DNA of 64,000 bases, from NCBI GenBank assembly GCA_022641835.1, contig CP048716.1:1364001-1428000 (forward strand), written 5' to 3'. Below the pieces are notes generated by a model. It was not told where the DNA came from. It did not search any database and was given only the letters and a program-made list of their open reading frames with translations. Position 1 is the stretch's first letter. Every line of letters starts with the position of its first letter. Shown in pieces: positions 28,327 through 38,704 of the stretch. Position numbers and translations under genes: made by a program. The DNA comes from Petasospora fabianii. Its lineage: Eukaryota; Ascomycota; Saccharomycetes; Phaffomycetales; Wickerhamomycetaceae.

Positions 28327-28659
28327 TCACCACTGTAGATTCTTCAGCCTTTTGTTAGTTTTACGACAATAAAGAATGACTTGTCGACGTAAATCTTCAG
28401 ACACAACGTCCTTCTTGCATATGCGATCCAAAGAGACCCGACATTGTTGAACCTCTGAGGCATCAGGAAACTCCCTAAGATGCCGCAGACCATCATAAAG
28501 GAATAGCATAGCATGCTCTTTAGCACCTGAGATTGTTATATAATGGATTCCCCAAGTATGAGCCCTCCATATAAGCATTTCCAACATAAGCGAATGCTGC
28601 CACACGACAAACACCCATCTGGTCGCGCTAAGGGCATAAAGTGCTGCGTACCTCCTCAT
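28327..28659 (-). CDS. doubtful small ORF, 110 aa
   Basis: This minus-strand frame lies between RPL30 and the symporter gene. Its C-terminal half (GLRHLREFPDASEVQQCRVS, then VVSEDLRRQVILYCRKTNKR) has an amphipathic, protein-like look, but no family is recognised. Trp and Cys are frequent near the N-terminus. It may be a small lineage-specific gene or chance. Confidence 0.25.
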   Translation of the reverse strand: MRRYAALYALSATRWVFVVWQHSLMLEMLIWRAHTWGIHYITISGAKEHAMLFLYDGLRHLREFPDASEVQQCRVSLDRICKKDVVSEDLRRQVILYCRKTNKRLKNLQW

Positions 28660-28775
28660 ACCAGCCTTAAGAACAAAAAGTTACTTATCTGCACAATTTT
28701 TCACAGTTTTACGCTTGAGATGAGCTCGTGTTAGCTATCGCAACACTAGGTACTTACCAGACTCATAAACTCAAG

Positions 28776-30368
28776 ATGTTGTCGTCACAGGCGTCCAACG
28801 CCATCATGTACATCACGTACGGTGTGCTGCTCATCACCGGTCTCCTCATCGCTTGGAAGGTGAAGAGCAAAGCCGGATTCCTCTCTGCTAACCAGACACA
28901 GGCAGGTCTTCCGCTTGCACTCAACTTTGTCGCCTCAGGTCTTGGATGTGGTATTCTCTCCACTTATCCACAAGTTGCCAACTTGGCAGGTCTTCACGGC
29001 TTGCTCGTGTATGCAGTCTCTGGTGGTCTACCGATGTTCTTGTTTGCATTCTTCGGACCAATGTTGAGAAAACGTTGTCCAAGCGGTTTCGTCTTGACCG
29101 AGTGGGTCTTCCATCGCTTTGGTCTCATCACAGGTCTATACTTGTCTGCATGCACCATCCTCACATTGTTCCTCTTCATGGTGTCAGAGATTGCATCCTT
29201 GCAGTATGCAGTTGAGACGCTGACAGGTCTTAGCGCCCTACCAGCCGCCATTGTCCAGTGCGTCGTCACCACAATCTACACTGCCGCTGGTGGTTTCAAA
29301 GTGGCTTTCATCACAGACACTGTTCAAATTGTTGCTGTTTTATTGATGCTCATCATCGTGACATGTTCCATTGGTGCATACATTGACATTGACAGAAGTT
29401 CTGTTGATTCCTCCGGCCTTTTGAAGGACAATCTTGTTGGATGGCAACTCGTCTACATCCTTCCAGTTGCCATTTTCACAAATGACCTCTTCCTGTCAGG
29501 TTTCTGGCTGCGTACGTTTGCTGCTCGTTCTGACAAGGATCTCTGGATTGGTTGCTCCATCGCTGCTTTCTTCCTGACATGCATTGCCGCATTGGTGGGT
29601 GTCACTGGTCTTCTCGCTGTCTGGGCTGGATGGGTTGAAATTGGAAGTTATGACTCGTCTGCATCTCTTTTCATTATCTTGCAAAACATCCCAGCATGGG
29701 TCTCTGCATTCACTCTGATCTTTGTCGTTGCCATCTCTGTTTGTACATTGGGTTCTCTCCAGTCTGGATTGACGTCAACGATTTCCAACGACATCTTCAG
29801 AAACAAGGTTCCACTCATTTACATCCGTGGTATTGTCGTTCTTATCATTGTCCCAGTCATTGTGGTTGGTCTTAAGGTTGCTGATGATGTGCTCCAGATC
29901 TACTTTATTGCAGATTTGCTTTCTGCTGCTGTTATCCCTATCATCATGCTTGGTCTCTGGGATAAACTCTATTTCATGACTGGCTACGAGGTCATCTCTG
30001 GAGGTCTTGGTGGTCTTCTCGCTGTCTTCATCTTTGGTACCATCTACTACCACTCTGCTAAGGAGGGAGGTAAACTTCTCTTGATTTGGAATGGTATCTA
30101 TGGTGGAGACTGGGGTTGTTTCGCTGCATTCGTTGTGGCTCCATTTGGAAGTTTGTTGGTTGCCGCCATTGTGTGCTGTCTCAGATTGACCATCTTGAAG
30201 GTGTACTCCAAGGTCACTGGTAAGCCATTCACCGCTCTTGATAAGCCAGCCCCAACTAAGTCTGCGGAGGAGGATGTTGAGGAGGATGCCGATTCCTATG
30301 AAAGAACCAGTGATGTGGAATCTTCGAAGGATCATGCTACTACCACCAAACTCCTTCACGGATTTTAA
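28776..30368 (+). CDS. sodium:solute symporter family permease (Dur3-type, possible urea transporter)
   Basis: The start is placed at ATG 28776 (MLSSQASNAIMYITYG) because the first membrane segment follows directly; an in-frame frame opens at 28728. The 530-aa product has about 13-15 membrane segments and an acidic cytosolic tail (about 490-530). It resembles the SSS family (TC 2.A.21), with a helix pattern such as NFVASGLGCGILSTYPQVAN, LTEWVFHRFG, and AAGGFKVAFITDTVQ (the SSS GGxxAVxxTDxxQ signature). Fungal members related to Dur3 import urea and polyamines. The substrate here is inferred only. Confidence 0.75.
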   Translation: MLSSQASNAIMYITYGVLLITGLLIAWKVKSKAGFLSANQTQAGLPLALNFVASGLGCGILSTYPQVANLAGLHGLLVYAVSGGLPMFLFAFFGPMLRKRCPSGFVLTEWVFHRFGLITGLYLSACTILTLFLFMVSEIASLQYAVETLTGLSALPAAIVQCVVTTIYTAAGGFKVAFITDTVQIVAVLLMLIIVTCSIGAYIDIDRSSVDSSGLLKDNLVGWQLVYILPVAIFTNDLFLSGFWLRTFAARSDKDLWIGCSIAAFFLTCIAALVGVTGLLAVWAGWVEIGSYDSSASLFIILQNIPAWVSAFTLIFVVAISVCTLGSLQSGLTSTISNDIFRNKVPLIYIRGIVVLIIVPVIVVGLKVADDVLQIYFIADLLSAAVIPIIMLGLWDKLYFMTGYEVISGGLGGLLAVFIFGTIYYHSAKEGGKLLLIWNGIYGGDWGCFAAFVVAPFGSLLVAAIVCCLRLTILKVYSKVTGKPFTALDKPAPTKSAEEDVEEDADSYERTSDVESSKDHATTTKLLHGF

Positions 30369-30705
30369 TAATTTGCCTTGTTATTTTAATTAAAGATACA
30401 CATATTTTCATTTAACATCAATTGACACATCTATTGAATGTCTAGTTGTAGGTGATCTTGGGCCCATACGCCACACGGCGGGGCTCCTTGTTCGCTATCA
30501 TGACCATCACCATCAAACTTTGAGTAGTGAGTAAAATCGACACATAAGCTGGAGCTATCTACAAGAGGGTTTCGAATCAGTCATAAGCTTTGGTTATTAA
30601 GGTAATATTAAATAAAAACAAAAGTCGAGCATCGTAAATCAGTAAACGTGAGTCATGGAACATGGCACCTCTCAGTGTTCAAGGCATTAAAAGATGTATA
30701 GCGCA
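30369..30705. other. convergent 3' region
   Basis: This 337-bp stretch lies between the symporter and the siderophore transporter, which converge. No gene was seen. Confidence 0.5.
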
Positions 30706-32640
30706 TCAAGCCTTCTTCTCCTCCTCAGTGTCAACCTCAGCGACGTCGACATTGGTTGGAGCAGTGGCAGAAGCGGACTTGGACTTACGACCAAAGATTC
30801 TACCGAAAGTAGCATCGTAGATCTTGTCCTGGCCACCCTTGTAGATGAGCTCACCATCGACCATCTCACCATCGTGGGCATAGGCATCGGTAAGTTCTGG
30901 GTCTCTCAAGAAGAAGGCGAAAGTGACGAGCAGAGTGCAGAAACAAAGACCAACAACGGTCTCCAATCTCTGGATGTATCTGTAAGAGCTGACAACAGCC
31001 TCTCTCTCTGGGGATCCCCAGGTGTAGGTGGAAGCAAAAGTGTATGGGTCACCGTAGACGGAAGCGGCAAGGGTAGCATTACCCAGGTCCTTGAGGAGAC
31101 GAGCTGGTAAGAGCTGAGTCCAAATAGCACCGGAGACAGAATTACCAACGGCAGAACCGATTCTGTACAGGGTGTAGGACAAGGCGGTAACTGTAGCCAT
31201 GTGCTCGTGACGGGTAACGGACTGCATGGAGACGGCAATTGGGTAAGAGAACATGGTGGTACCGATACCCCAAACAACAAGGGCACCAATGACACCATCC
31301 TTCATACCTTCACCACCTCTGAAGTGGTAAAGGAGACCAAGGGCAAGGAACCAACAAGAAACACCGGTGACGATAAATGGTTTCATTCTCTTGATGTAGT
31401 AGACGATGATGGCAAAGACTGGAGACCAAACGACAGAGGTGAAAGAACTGACGGAGGTGATTCTTGTGGCAGAGGCAACAGACTGGTTCATGGCAACAAC
31501 AAGGACTGTGTAGAGATAGTCGTAGGCCATGTAGTAGATGAAGTCGAGCAAGAAGGAGAGACAAATAGCAGCCCAGATACCACGATCCTTGATCAACTTG
31601 GCTGGAGCAATTGGATACTTGGCGAACTTCGACTCGAAGAAGATGAATACTGGAATAAGAACAATACCAAGAACAAGAGGACCAATGATCTTACCAGAGT
31701 GCCACTTAGACTGGTAACCACCGGCAAGGGTGAGTGGGGTCAAGATACAACCCAAGAGGGCGATCATGAGGATGACACCGGCGACATCAAGTCTGTGGAA
31801 GAGCTCAACGAGGGTGGAAAGGAGACCATGCTTTTGGTAGTAAGTCTTACTCTGCTCAATCTCTGCCCACTCTGGGGTCTTACGAGCCAAGTACCACATA
31901 TGGATCAAGCAGCAGACGAATGGGAGGGAGGTAAGTGGGAAGATGAAAGCCCACATACCGATACCCCACTGCCAGTTGCTGGTACCAACAGCAGATGTGA
32001 CGTTACCGGAGATCCAAGTGTTGATAATGAATGGCAAAGTTGGGATGAACTGGTAGAATAATCTCCATTTCAGAGAGGACACATCGGAAAGAATGAGGAG
32101 GACAACGAGGAGGACACCGACGTAACCCAGGTTGTAGAAGACAGAACCGGCACAGTAACGCTCAATGTCGTAGGCCTGGCACTGGATGATAGTACCGACA
32201 ACATAGAAAACAATGGAGACAATGAGGATAGGCAAACGACCGTAGACATCGGACAATCTGGCGTAGATGATTTGGGAAGCGGCACCAATGACACCGTTGA
32301 TAACACCGATGGTGGTGATGAGGGAGTGTTGGTTGTAAGAGGCAGACGCAAAGGCAGTGTAGACGTAACGGATGTTAGCGTCAAGACCGTAACCGTAACC
32401 AATGATGAAGGCGGCGAAGAGAAGGATGACAGTAAGGACGATGTTACCCTTGTACTGGTCAGCCATGATCTCGGCCTTTCTGATGACGATGTTCTTGGTC
32501 ATGCTGTAGTCAGCATCACGATCATCAACAGCTGGAGCATCAACAGTCTTCTCCTGAGAGAGGTCAGAGGAATTATCCTGGACAGGGTGGAAGGTCTCAG
32601 CTGCAGTGGATGGACTGACACCCTTGAAAGCAGCGGACAT
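30706..32640 (-). CDS. siderophore-iron transporter, ARN/SIT family (MFS)
   Basis: The start is taken at ATG 32640 (MSAAFKGVSPS); the ATG at 32676 is also in frame. The 644-aa protein has a soluble N-terminus, 14 predicted membrane segments and a charged C-terminal tail. Diagnostic ARN-family blocks are GYGYGLDANIRYVYTAFASA, IGVINGVIGAASQIIYARLSDVYGR and DVSSLKWRLFYQFIPTLPFIINTW. The family imports ferric hydroxamate siderophores such as ferrichrome, often of foreign origin. Codon use is strongly biased for a transporter. A GATA-type iron-repressor-like site (ATCTGATAC) lies about 117 bp upstream. Confidence 0.93.
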   Translation of the reverse strand: MSAAFKGVSPSTAAETFHPVQDNSSDLSQEKTVDAPAVDDRDADYSMTKNIVIRKAEIMADQYKGNIVLTVILLFAAFIIGYGYGLDANIRYVYTAFASASYNQHSLITTIGVINGVIGAASQIIYARLSDVYGRLPILIVSIVFYVVGTIIQCQAYDIERYCAGSVFYNLGYVGVLLVVLLILSDVSSLKWRLFYQFIPTLPFIINTWISGNVTSAVGTSNWQWGIGMWAFIFPLTSLPFVCCLIHMWYLARKTPEWAEIEQSKTYYQKHGLLSTLVELFHRLDVAGVILMIALLGCILTPLTLAGGYQSKWHSGKIIGPLVLGIVLIPVFIFFESKFAKYPIAPAKLIKDRGIWAAICLSFLLDFIYYMAYDYLYTVLVVAMNQSVASATRITSVSSFTSVVWSPVFAIIVYYIKRMKPFIVTGVSCWFLALGLLYHFRGGEGMKDGVIGALVVWGIGTTMFSYPIAVSMQSVTRHEHMATVTALSYTLYRIGSAVGNSVSGAIWTQLLPARLLKDLGNATLAASVYGDPYTFASTYTWGSPEREAVVSSYRYIQRLETVVGLCFCTLLVTFAFFLRDPELTDAYAHDGEMVDGELIYKGGQDKIYDATFGRIFGRKSKSASATAPTNVDVAEVDTEEEKKA

Positions 32641-32756
32641 TGTGTTATGCAAGAGGCAATGAAGCTGGTGGGACAAAGCAGGCCATAGATTCTACAGATC
32701 AGCAGCAGTAGGAAACGTCGTCCATTATATATTCAGCCTCTTAGAACACCCAATAT

Positions 32757-32765
32757 GTATCAGAT
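32757..32765 (-). promoter_or_regulatory. iron GATA-like site ATCTGATAC
   Basis: On minus, ATCTGATAC matches eight of nine positions of ATC[TA]GATAA, the site of fungal iron-sensing GATA repressors (Fep1/Sfu1 type). It lies about 117-125 bp upstream of the siderophore transporter ATG. Confidence 0.5.
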
Positions 32766-33830
32766 CTTTCTTTTGCGAGGGACTGTAAAGTTGATTTTTT
32801 TTTTATCCTTTTGAGGTGCCTATGTATATGTGAAGTGCGGTAAAGGGGAAGCAGGGTGAGATGAGCTGCAGCAGAGATTTTCAACCGCTGTCCCCAATGT
32901 GAGGCATTTGTACGCAGTTAAGCTTATTTGGCGGGTTTTATGCCCTCCAAAGAAACTATTTTACAGCAGAATAGGCTTGGAGCGGACATGGGGAGTGTGG
33001 ACCTACCGGAGATGGAAAAGATATGTATACTGCCTAATCTGATCCATCTTGATAAGTTTAGCGTGACCGGAGGGGTTCGAGTTGGAAGGATGAGACGATA
33101 GTATGGACATTTGCCATGTGTTATGAACGGATATCCCCACTCTCTAACTGCCCAGAACACCAGTGGATTGCTCCGTTAACCCAAAACCTCTTGGTAAATT
33201 TCCCCTCGTAGTGATGCCGGCTAATTTGGACGGGGCTTTTTTTTTCAGTACTGCAAGCCAACTCTTGTGCGTCTCGGGTTTCCAGTGGAGGCTACTGGCC
33301 AATTGCATAGTGCAGCACAGAGTAGGCCTGGCCAAGGAGGCTATGGTTATGGAGCATGGAGCATGGAGAACTGTAAAGCACAGACTTGGTATAGTGTGGT
33401 GCCGTGATGCACAGACAACATTTAAGTACCGGAGCCAAGGCTACTACACCAGGAAATTGAGTAGGACACCCTACTCTCCCTCGACTATCCGAGGTATCTA
33501 TTGGGGGCTTTTATCGACCCGGTGTCAAGCTTTACTCGGCACTCATCCTCCTGAGGTGACATCTTTATTTTTTTGTCTTGGTCCGCAGGTACAGAGTCGC
33601 AACAAAGCTCAACGGCCTCCCGTGCGGAGCTGTCAGTGCGGTTTGCTCTTCTCAAGTTGGTTGGCGACTTCTGTATGTCTGTAAATCCTTAAGATCTGGC
33701 TTCAGCACGGTCTTAGCACTCCGGGATCCTCGCTAACCGAAGATGGACGGCCGGGAGGCTGCATGTTCAAGTACATGCCGATTGGTCCCCGACTTTGCCA
33801 CAACTACACTTTCTAGACTCTGCGGAGGGA

Positions 33831-33848
33831 TATCTGATCGATCAGATA
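33831..33848. promoter_or_regulatory. perfect 18-bp palindrome TATCTGATCGATCAGATA
   Basis: The sequence equals its own reverse complement and contains two overlapping ATCTGAT cores on opposite strands, the type seen in iron-responsive GATA sites. It lies about 1.2 kb upstream of the siderophore transporter and 1.7 kb upstream of CYC3. Confidence 0.45.
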
Positions 33849-33962
33849 CGCTCTGTGATTATCAACTAAGTAAGGGTCCAGAATGGTTCTTGATCGTCCA
33901 TGGGACAACACTGTCAGAAGAGCATACTCTTGAACAAAACACCAAGTCCGCAGAGCTAAGCT

Positions 33963-33981
33963 AAAAAAAAAAAAAAAAAAA
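33963..33981 (+). repeat. 19-nt A homopolymer
   Basis: An uninterrupted A19 run sits in the gene-poor region. Such tracts exclude nucleosomes and often mark promoters; no specific role is evident. Confidence 0.7.
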
Positions 33982-34840
33982 CTGGCGGGTTGTCGGCCTT
34001 TGAATGACAAACATTAATGCACACAACTTATACGCTACAACGGCACTGCACACTGCATCAACACAGACGTGTGTTCTTGCAGTCCCCATCTTCTACAGTG
34101 GTGCAAACACTAACCCCGCTCCTTTTGTTCCCCCGGTGTGCAGTTTATGCTCTCCACATCAGCAGTAGTAAACAGTGAATCTTTAGCACTACAGCTATAT
34201 AGATTACTGAGCTCACCAGCACAGACAATCACTTTTTTCACAAAGCACTGCAGTACACTTCCGCTCAAAATAGACATGTTACAAATACGCTGCGGGGGAA
34301 TTTAGCCAAGACATAAAAGTCATGACTTTTCCGCATCCTTCTTTTTGCTCGTATGGTTTCATCACATAAGCCTTGTTCCCTGGGATTTTACTACATCAGC
34401 TTGGTCTTTCATAAGCAAGGATCAACAGGAACAAAAACACAATCACTGTGCACCTTGTCAACCTGGCCCTGCAATCTGTCATGCTCGCTGAACCTGGAAC
34501 TATCATGCAGCCTATCCAGGTAAAACACCATCTCTGTTGATTCAATAGTATTCTCTCCAACCGAGCATAAACTTTTTGCGTGCCCCCATTATAACTCTTG
34601 GCCCTTCTCCTACACGGCAATTATAGAGGCTGCCTGAGGCTTGGGAAGTTGGGTGTTCTGGTGCCCTTATTCCTTCGCCTTGTACAACTGTAGGAATCGA
34701 GCACTAGACTGCATATATGAGTTTCATGAGCCACAGTCAAAAACAAGCTATTGATTGCATTTATAATAAAGATGATAGGTATGTATGTTGATATTTGTCA
34801 CGGCGCATGAAGGTGAGTCCATAATTTATCTCAAATCAAA

Positions 34841-34848
34841 TTATTGGT
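34841..34848 (-). promoter_or_regulatory. CCAAT (HAP) box
   Basis: TTATTGGT on plus is a perfect TNATTGGT Hap2/3/4/5 site about 680 bp upstream of CYC3. HAP control would suit a cytochrome c maturation gene, although the distance is large. Confidence 0.35.
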
Positions 34849-35264
34849 TGAGTGCAGAGTGATCTATTGTCATATCAAGTTGGCGGGATGTCGTAAAGTT
34901 TAAATTCGTAATCTCGAATATCAGATTTATTCGGATAAATAGTGACACTAGCTTACTTGAAGTCAATTGGGTCTCTGAACAATATCGCTCCTAGATATTT
35001 AAATACCTTGGTCTTTAAAGACCCCTTCATTCTACATCTCGACCTCCAGAATAAAAGCCTCGTACTACGTACTATAGTACCAACTCTTGGCATCACAGCA
35101 CACATTCAAATTGGGCCCTTGAGCCCCTCCACCAACAGTCCTCCACGCTAACCACACCACAAACGAACCATAAAGAATGATAAATCTACACACACCCCAT
35201 GTTACCTCGTTGGAGAAACCTGTGGCCCTTTGGCTTTGAATATGGATGACAATGTAAAGGATCC

Positions 35265-35272
35265 TGATTGGC
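35265..35272 (-). promoter_or_regulatory. CCAAT box upstream of CYC3
   Basis: TGATTGGC on plus gives a CCAAT core on minus about 255 bp upstream of the CYC3 ATG, a usual HAP position. The last base differs from the strict TNATTGGT consensus. Confidence 0.4.
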
Positions 35273-35336
35273 CCAGGAGCGGAGTTCCGCGTGCGAGCTT
35301 ACGTAATACTATATAATACTCCAGACCCTCAAAAAG

Positions 35337-35355
35337 AAAAAAAAAAAAAAAAAAA
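35337..35355 (+). repeat. 19-nt A homopolymer in the CYC3 promoter
   Basis: An A19 run about 170 bp upstream of the CYC3 ATG probably forms a nucleosome-depleted promoter region. Confidence 0.65.
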
Positions 35356-35524
35356 GCGCGGGAAGTCTCCCTTTTCTTTTTGTAGTACTATTTGCTTCGC
35401 AATAAACCTTTACACACTTTAATTTATCCAATCGAAGGTTGGTCTCTAGACATTGATCATAATCTATACCCTTCACTTTATACTCTACCTTTGACACACT
35501 ACACTTCACACATCACACTTTAAC

Positions 35525-36346
35525 ATGGGTTGGTTCTGGGCAGACTCTACTGAAACGAACAAGTCCTCATCGGAGGCTAAGTGTCCTGTTAACCACACCA
35601 TCACAACTGACAAGCCAGCTGTTTGTCCTGTCAAACCAAAAGCCAAAGCTGATCTTCCAGCTGTATGTCCTATGAAGAAAGACGTGGCCTCTCCAGACGA
35701 TACTTTGAACCCATTGAACAACATGCCACACGTCATCTCTGCTTCTAAGCTCCCTGGCCAAAAATTGGACCTCCCAACAGAACGTACTTTCTCCACCATT
35801 CCTCGTGGTACTGATGAAGGTGAAGGTGTTTGGGAATATCCATCTCCACAACAGATGTTCAATGCCATGGTGCGTAAGGGCAAGGCTGAAGATATTCCAG
35901 AGGATGCGGTCGAATCTATGGTTGACGTGCACAACTTTTTGAACGAAGGTGCTTGGCAGGAGATCCTTGAGTGGGAGAAACCATACGTTGAGCAATATGG
36001 AAAGATGCCACGTCTTGAACAATTCACAGGAAGACCACACGATCTTTCACCAAGAGCAAGAATGTATTTGTTCCTATCAAAGTTCTTCCCAGAGACTTTT
36101 AACACTGAACCACCATTTGACAGACACGATTGGTACGTTCTTAGACCAACTGCTGAAAACCAATGGAATAAAGTGAGGTACGTTATTGACTACTACGGAG
36201 GCCCAGATGATCACCACGGTATGCCAACCTTCTTCCTCGACGTTAGACCAGCTTTGGATAACCCAACAAACGCTAAGGACAGATTTGTTCACTGGGCTAA
36301 GCCAATGTGGGATAAGGCCATGGGTAATGCTGCTAAAGAGGAGTAA
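35525..36346 (+). CDS. CYC3: holocytochrome c synthase (cytochrome c heme lyase)
   Basis: The 273-aa product attaches heme to apocytochrome c in the mitochondrial intermembrane space. Three Cys-Pro heme regulatory motifs (KCPVNH, VCPVKP, VCPMKK) lie in the first 55 residues. The lyase core contains [17 protein letters not shown], the helix with [31 protein letters not shown], and [10 protein letters not shown], whose His corresponds to the essential heme ligand of the family. YVIDYYGG and [10 protein letters not shown] close the domain. Length agrees with S. cerevisiae Cyc3 (269 aa); the Cyt2-type cytochrome c1 lyase is the alternative, but the motif number favours Cyc3. Confidence 0.93.
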   Translation: MGWFWADSTETNKSSSEAKCPVNHTITTDKPAVCPVKPKAKADLPAVCPMKKDVASPDDTLNPLNNMPHVISASKLPGQKLDLPTERTFSTIPRGTDEGEGVWEYPSPQQMFNAMVRKGKAEDIPEDAVESMVDVHNFLNEGAWQEILEWEKPYVEQYGKMPRLEQFTGRPHDLSPRARMYLFLSKFFPETFNTEPPFDRHDWYVLRPTAENQWNKVRYVIDYYGGPDDHHGMPTFFLDVRPALDNPTNAKDRFVHWAKPMWDKAMGNAAKEE

Positions 36347-36631
36347 TGTTGAATCATCCTTCCTTCTTTCAATCATCGGTATATGATGTATGGTTTTTTT
36401 ACGGGGTTTTTGTTTGGTTTCTTGATGCTCATTTTTTCTCTACATGTACCTAGTTACTTCTGGTTTTTCAATGTGCCATAGGCGGAGATTTGGTATTCTA
36501 ACTGTCCGGCTGACACGTATATACACTCACATTCTTAAACTTTTGCATAATCTTGAAGCTAAAGGCCGAGATTTGTCTCGAAAATTGTAAGCAATTTAAA
36601 AATGTACATAATATCATGCAAGATTTTGTAT

Positions 36632-38704
36632 TTACAAACGGGCATTAAGAGCCTCTGGAATCTCGACACCAGCATCCTTGAGCTCCTTCACCGTGAAGAG
36701 TGTCTTAGGCGACAAGACACCCTCAGACTTGTTCTTTTCAAGAATCTCAAAAACTTTCTCAGCCAGCTCAAAGTTCTTCTTATCAAGGGCACATCTCAGC
36801 AAGAAGTAGTAAGAGAACTTGTTCAATGAAGACAGAGCCATACCATTCTGATCGAGGGCGTTAAGGTACTCCAGAGCAGACTTATCTCTTCCGTTCTGCG
36901 AGAATCCCTCGAAGAGGGCAGCCCAATGTGTAGGACGGACACTATATCCTTCACTAAGCATCTCCTTGAAGTGGGACTCAGCCTCGGCAACACGACCTTT
37001 AGAAAACTCAGCGGTGATGATAGAGATGTACGTGACGATCGTGGCCTTGTTGGTCTTCTGCAAATGGTTGAACAAGTCCTGGGCAGATCTAATGGCACCT
37101 GCTTTAGAAAGACCATCCATGATCGCAGTCAATGTGAATTCGTTCACCTCAAGACCAAATCTCTTTACCTCACTAAAGAAGGAGTCAAACACTTCCTCAG
37201 TTGGAAGCTCTCCACGATCACGGAGAGTCTTGAGTGTGAAGTCAATGAGAATGGTGTACGTGGCAATATCAGGGGTGACACCAGCGGCAATTATCTCATC
37301 CATAACAGGGTATACAGCGTCATAGTTCTTGGTTCTAACGTGGAAGGACAAGATACTGTTGTATGTGGCAATGGTAAATGGTATCTTCATCTCCTTGAGC
37401 TTAGCCAATGTCGATTCAAATTTCACCTTGTTACCTTCAGATGCAACAGCCTGGAGATAGGCCTGAGAAATGATTGGATGAGTGAGTTTGTCCTTGGCAA
37501 CCTCCTCCACGAGGTCAAATCTCTTAGCCTGAACATAGATCTGAATCAAAGTGGCATAAGTGGAGTCATCACGAGTAGGCATTTTTTGAAGAACAGCCTC
37601 GGCTTGGCCAAGACGTGCACGGCCTCTGCCTGTCTTGGAAACAGCGAGAAGAAGGGCATTCCATGCCTGTTGTGATGGGGTAATACCGGCCTGAATAATT
37701 TCGTTCCATAACTTGGTGGCCTCACCGGCAGCCTGGACCTGTGTCAACATCTTCATGAATGCAACAAGTGTATCTTCAGTGAGTGGTTTGCCACTGGCTT
37801 TGGCAATGTCACGAGCCTGTCCAAGAGCTGCAAAGACTGGTGCTGCACGACCAGCGAGAGCAGCTTCATGAGCATTCGTCAAGTCGGTGACACTATTTGG
37901 ATCACGCTTGCTCAGGAAGAAATCACGAATGGTACGGCGAATCTTCTGGTAACGATCACCTCTGTTTGGAAGAAGCTTGTTCAATTCGGAGAAAACGAGT
38001 CCCTGGCTTGGAGCTGAGGTCTGCAGAAGACTCTCAAGTGTAGCCATATCTGGTTTGACTCCCTGTATAGAGCATGACTCAATGTAGGCAAGAGTTGCCA
38101 ACTTGACAAGATCCTGCTCACGATAGTGTGTCTTCTGCCCTGTTTCAGCCTTGTACTCGAGGAAAGAGACCCAAAGACTAAGAATATCATTTGGTGCTTC
38201 CTCTTTGAACATGTTGCGAGCAACGAAAACAAATGCTTCTCTTGGTGCAGCCTGATAGAGCAAAGACTTGTTCAATAGCTCTTGTGGACTTGGGATAATC
38301 TGGGTCTGGTTTGGAGCATTGATTTCAGCAATAGCACGCTCCATGATTGGAACAAGAACAGCAGCACCAAGTCTAGCCCTGGAACCCGCATTGTTCAATT
38401 TGTCAAGTCTTTGAATGAAAAGACCAAAGAGGGCCTCTGTGGATGATCCAGAGTTGAGCTTCTCCATAATGGCATCCTTGGCAGCGAGATAAGCTTCATC
38501 GGATTTAAACTTTCTGACAGTTGGACCATCTGGGTTGTCGGTCTCTCTCTCTGTAGTCTCAGATGAAGACGATGTCTGGGTGCTTTGAAGACGTCTGTAA
38601 ATGATACCCGACGTGGACTGGACGGAAGCCGCAGTAGTACGGGCAGCTCCCGAAGCCAGTACTCGGGAGATTCCGACACGGCCCAAACGAGTTCCAGAAA
38701 GCAT
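36632..38704 (-). CDS. mitochondrial pentatricopeptide repeat (PPR) protein
   Basis: The 690-aa product begins with an Arg-rich mitochondrial presequence (MLSGTRLGRVGISRVLASGA). From about residue 330 on it is built of helical PPR units with typical signatures: ITPSQQAWNALLLAVSKTGR, DDSTYATLIQIYVQAKRFDL, IPFTIATYNSILSFHVRTKN, VTPDIATYTILIDFTLK, LEVNEFTLTAIMDGLSKAGA and ATIVTYISIITAEFSKGRV. Such proteins bind mitochondrial RNA and act in RNA stability, processing or translation. I cannot assign it to a named yeast PPR (Ccm1/Dmr1 is one candidate). Confidence 0.85.
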   Translation of the reverse strand: MLSGTRLGRVGISRVLASGAARTTAASVQSTSGIIYRRLQSTQTSSSSETTERETDNPDGPTVRKFKSDEAYLAAKDAIMEKLNSGSSTEALFGLFIQRLDKLNNAGSRARLGAAVLVPIMERAIAEINAPNQTQIIPSPQELLNKSLLYQAAPREAFVFVARNMFKEEAPNDILSLWVSFLEYKAETGQKTHYREQDLVKLATLAYIESCSIQGVKPDMATLESLLQTSAPSQGLVFSELNKLLPNRGDRYQKIRRTIRDFFLSKRDPNSVTDLTNAHEAALAGRAAPVFAALGQARDIAKASGKPLTEDTLVAFMKMLTQVQAAGEATKLWNEIIQAGITPSQQAWNALLLAVSKTGRGRARLGQAEAVLQKMPTRDDSTYATLIQIYVQAKRFDLVEEVAKDKLTHPIISQAYLQAVASEGNKVKFESTLAKLKEMKIPFTIATYNSILSFHVRTKNYDAVYPVMDEIIAAGVTPDIATYTILIDFTLKTLRDRGELPTEEVFDSFFSEVKRFGLEVNEFTLTAIMDGLSKAGAIRSAQDLFNHLQKTNKATIVTYISIITAEFSKGRVAEAESHFKEMLSEGYSVRPTHWAALFEGFSQNGRDKSALEYLNALDQNGMALSSLNKFSYYFLLRCALDKKNFELAEKVFEILEKNKSEGVLSPKTLFTVKELKDAGVEIPEALNARL

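Larger units (their letters stand above)
32766..35524. other. gene-poor 2.8-kb region between the siderophore transporter and CYC3
   Basis: No convincing gene was found. The longest frame (33163-33684, plus, 173 codons) is rich in Cys, Trp and Arg and has no domain. The stretch holds GATA-type sites (ATCTGATCC and GATAAG near 33038-33056), an 18-bp palindrome at 33831, a 19-nt A-run at 33963, a repeated ATGGAGC near 33353, CCAAT boxes, and an AT-rich part near 34740-34960. It may be a long regulatory region or contain a non-coding RNA. Confidence 0.45.

Noticed and set aside
33163-33684. A 173-codon plus-strand frame in the gene-poor region
   Set aside because: No domain, uneven composition with many Cys, Trp and Arg, and no codon bias like the neighbours.
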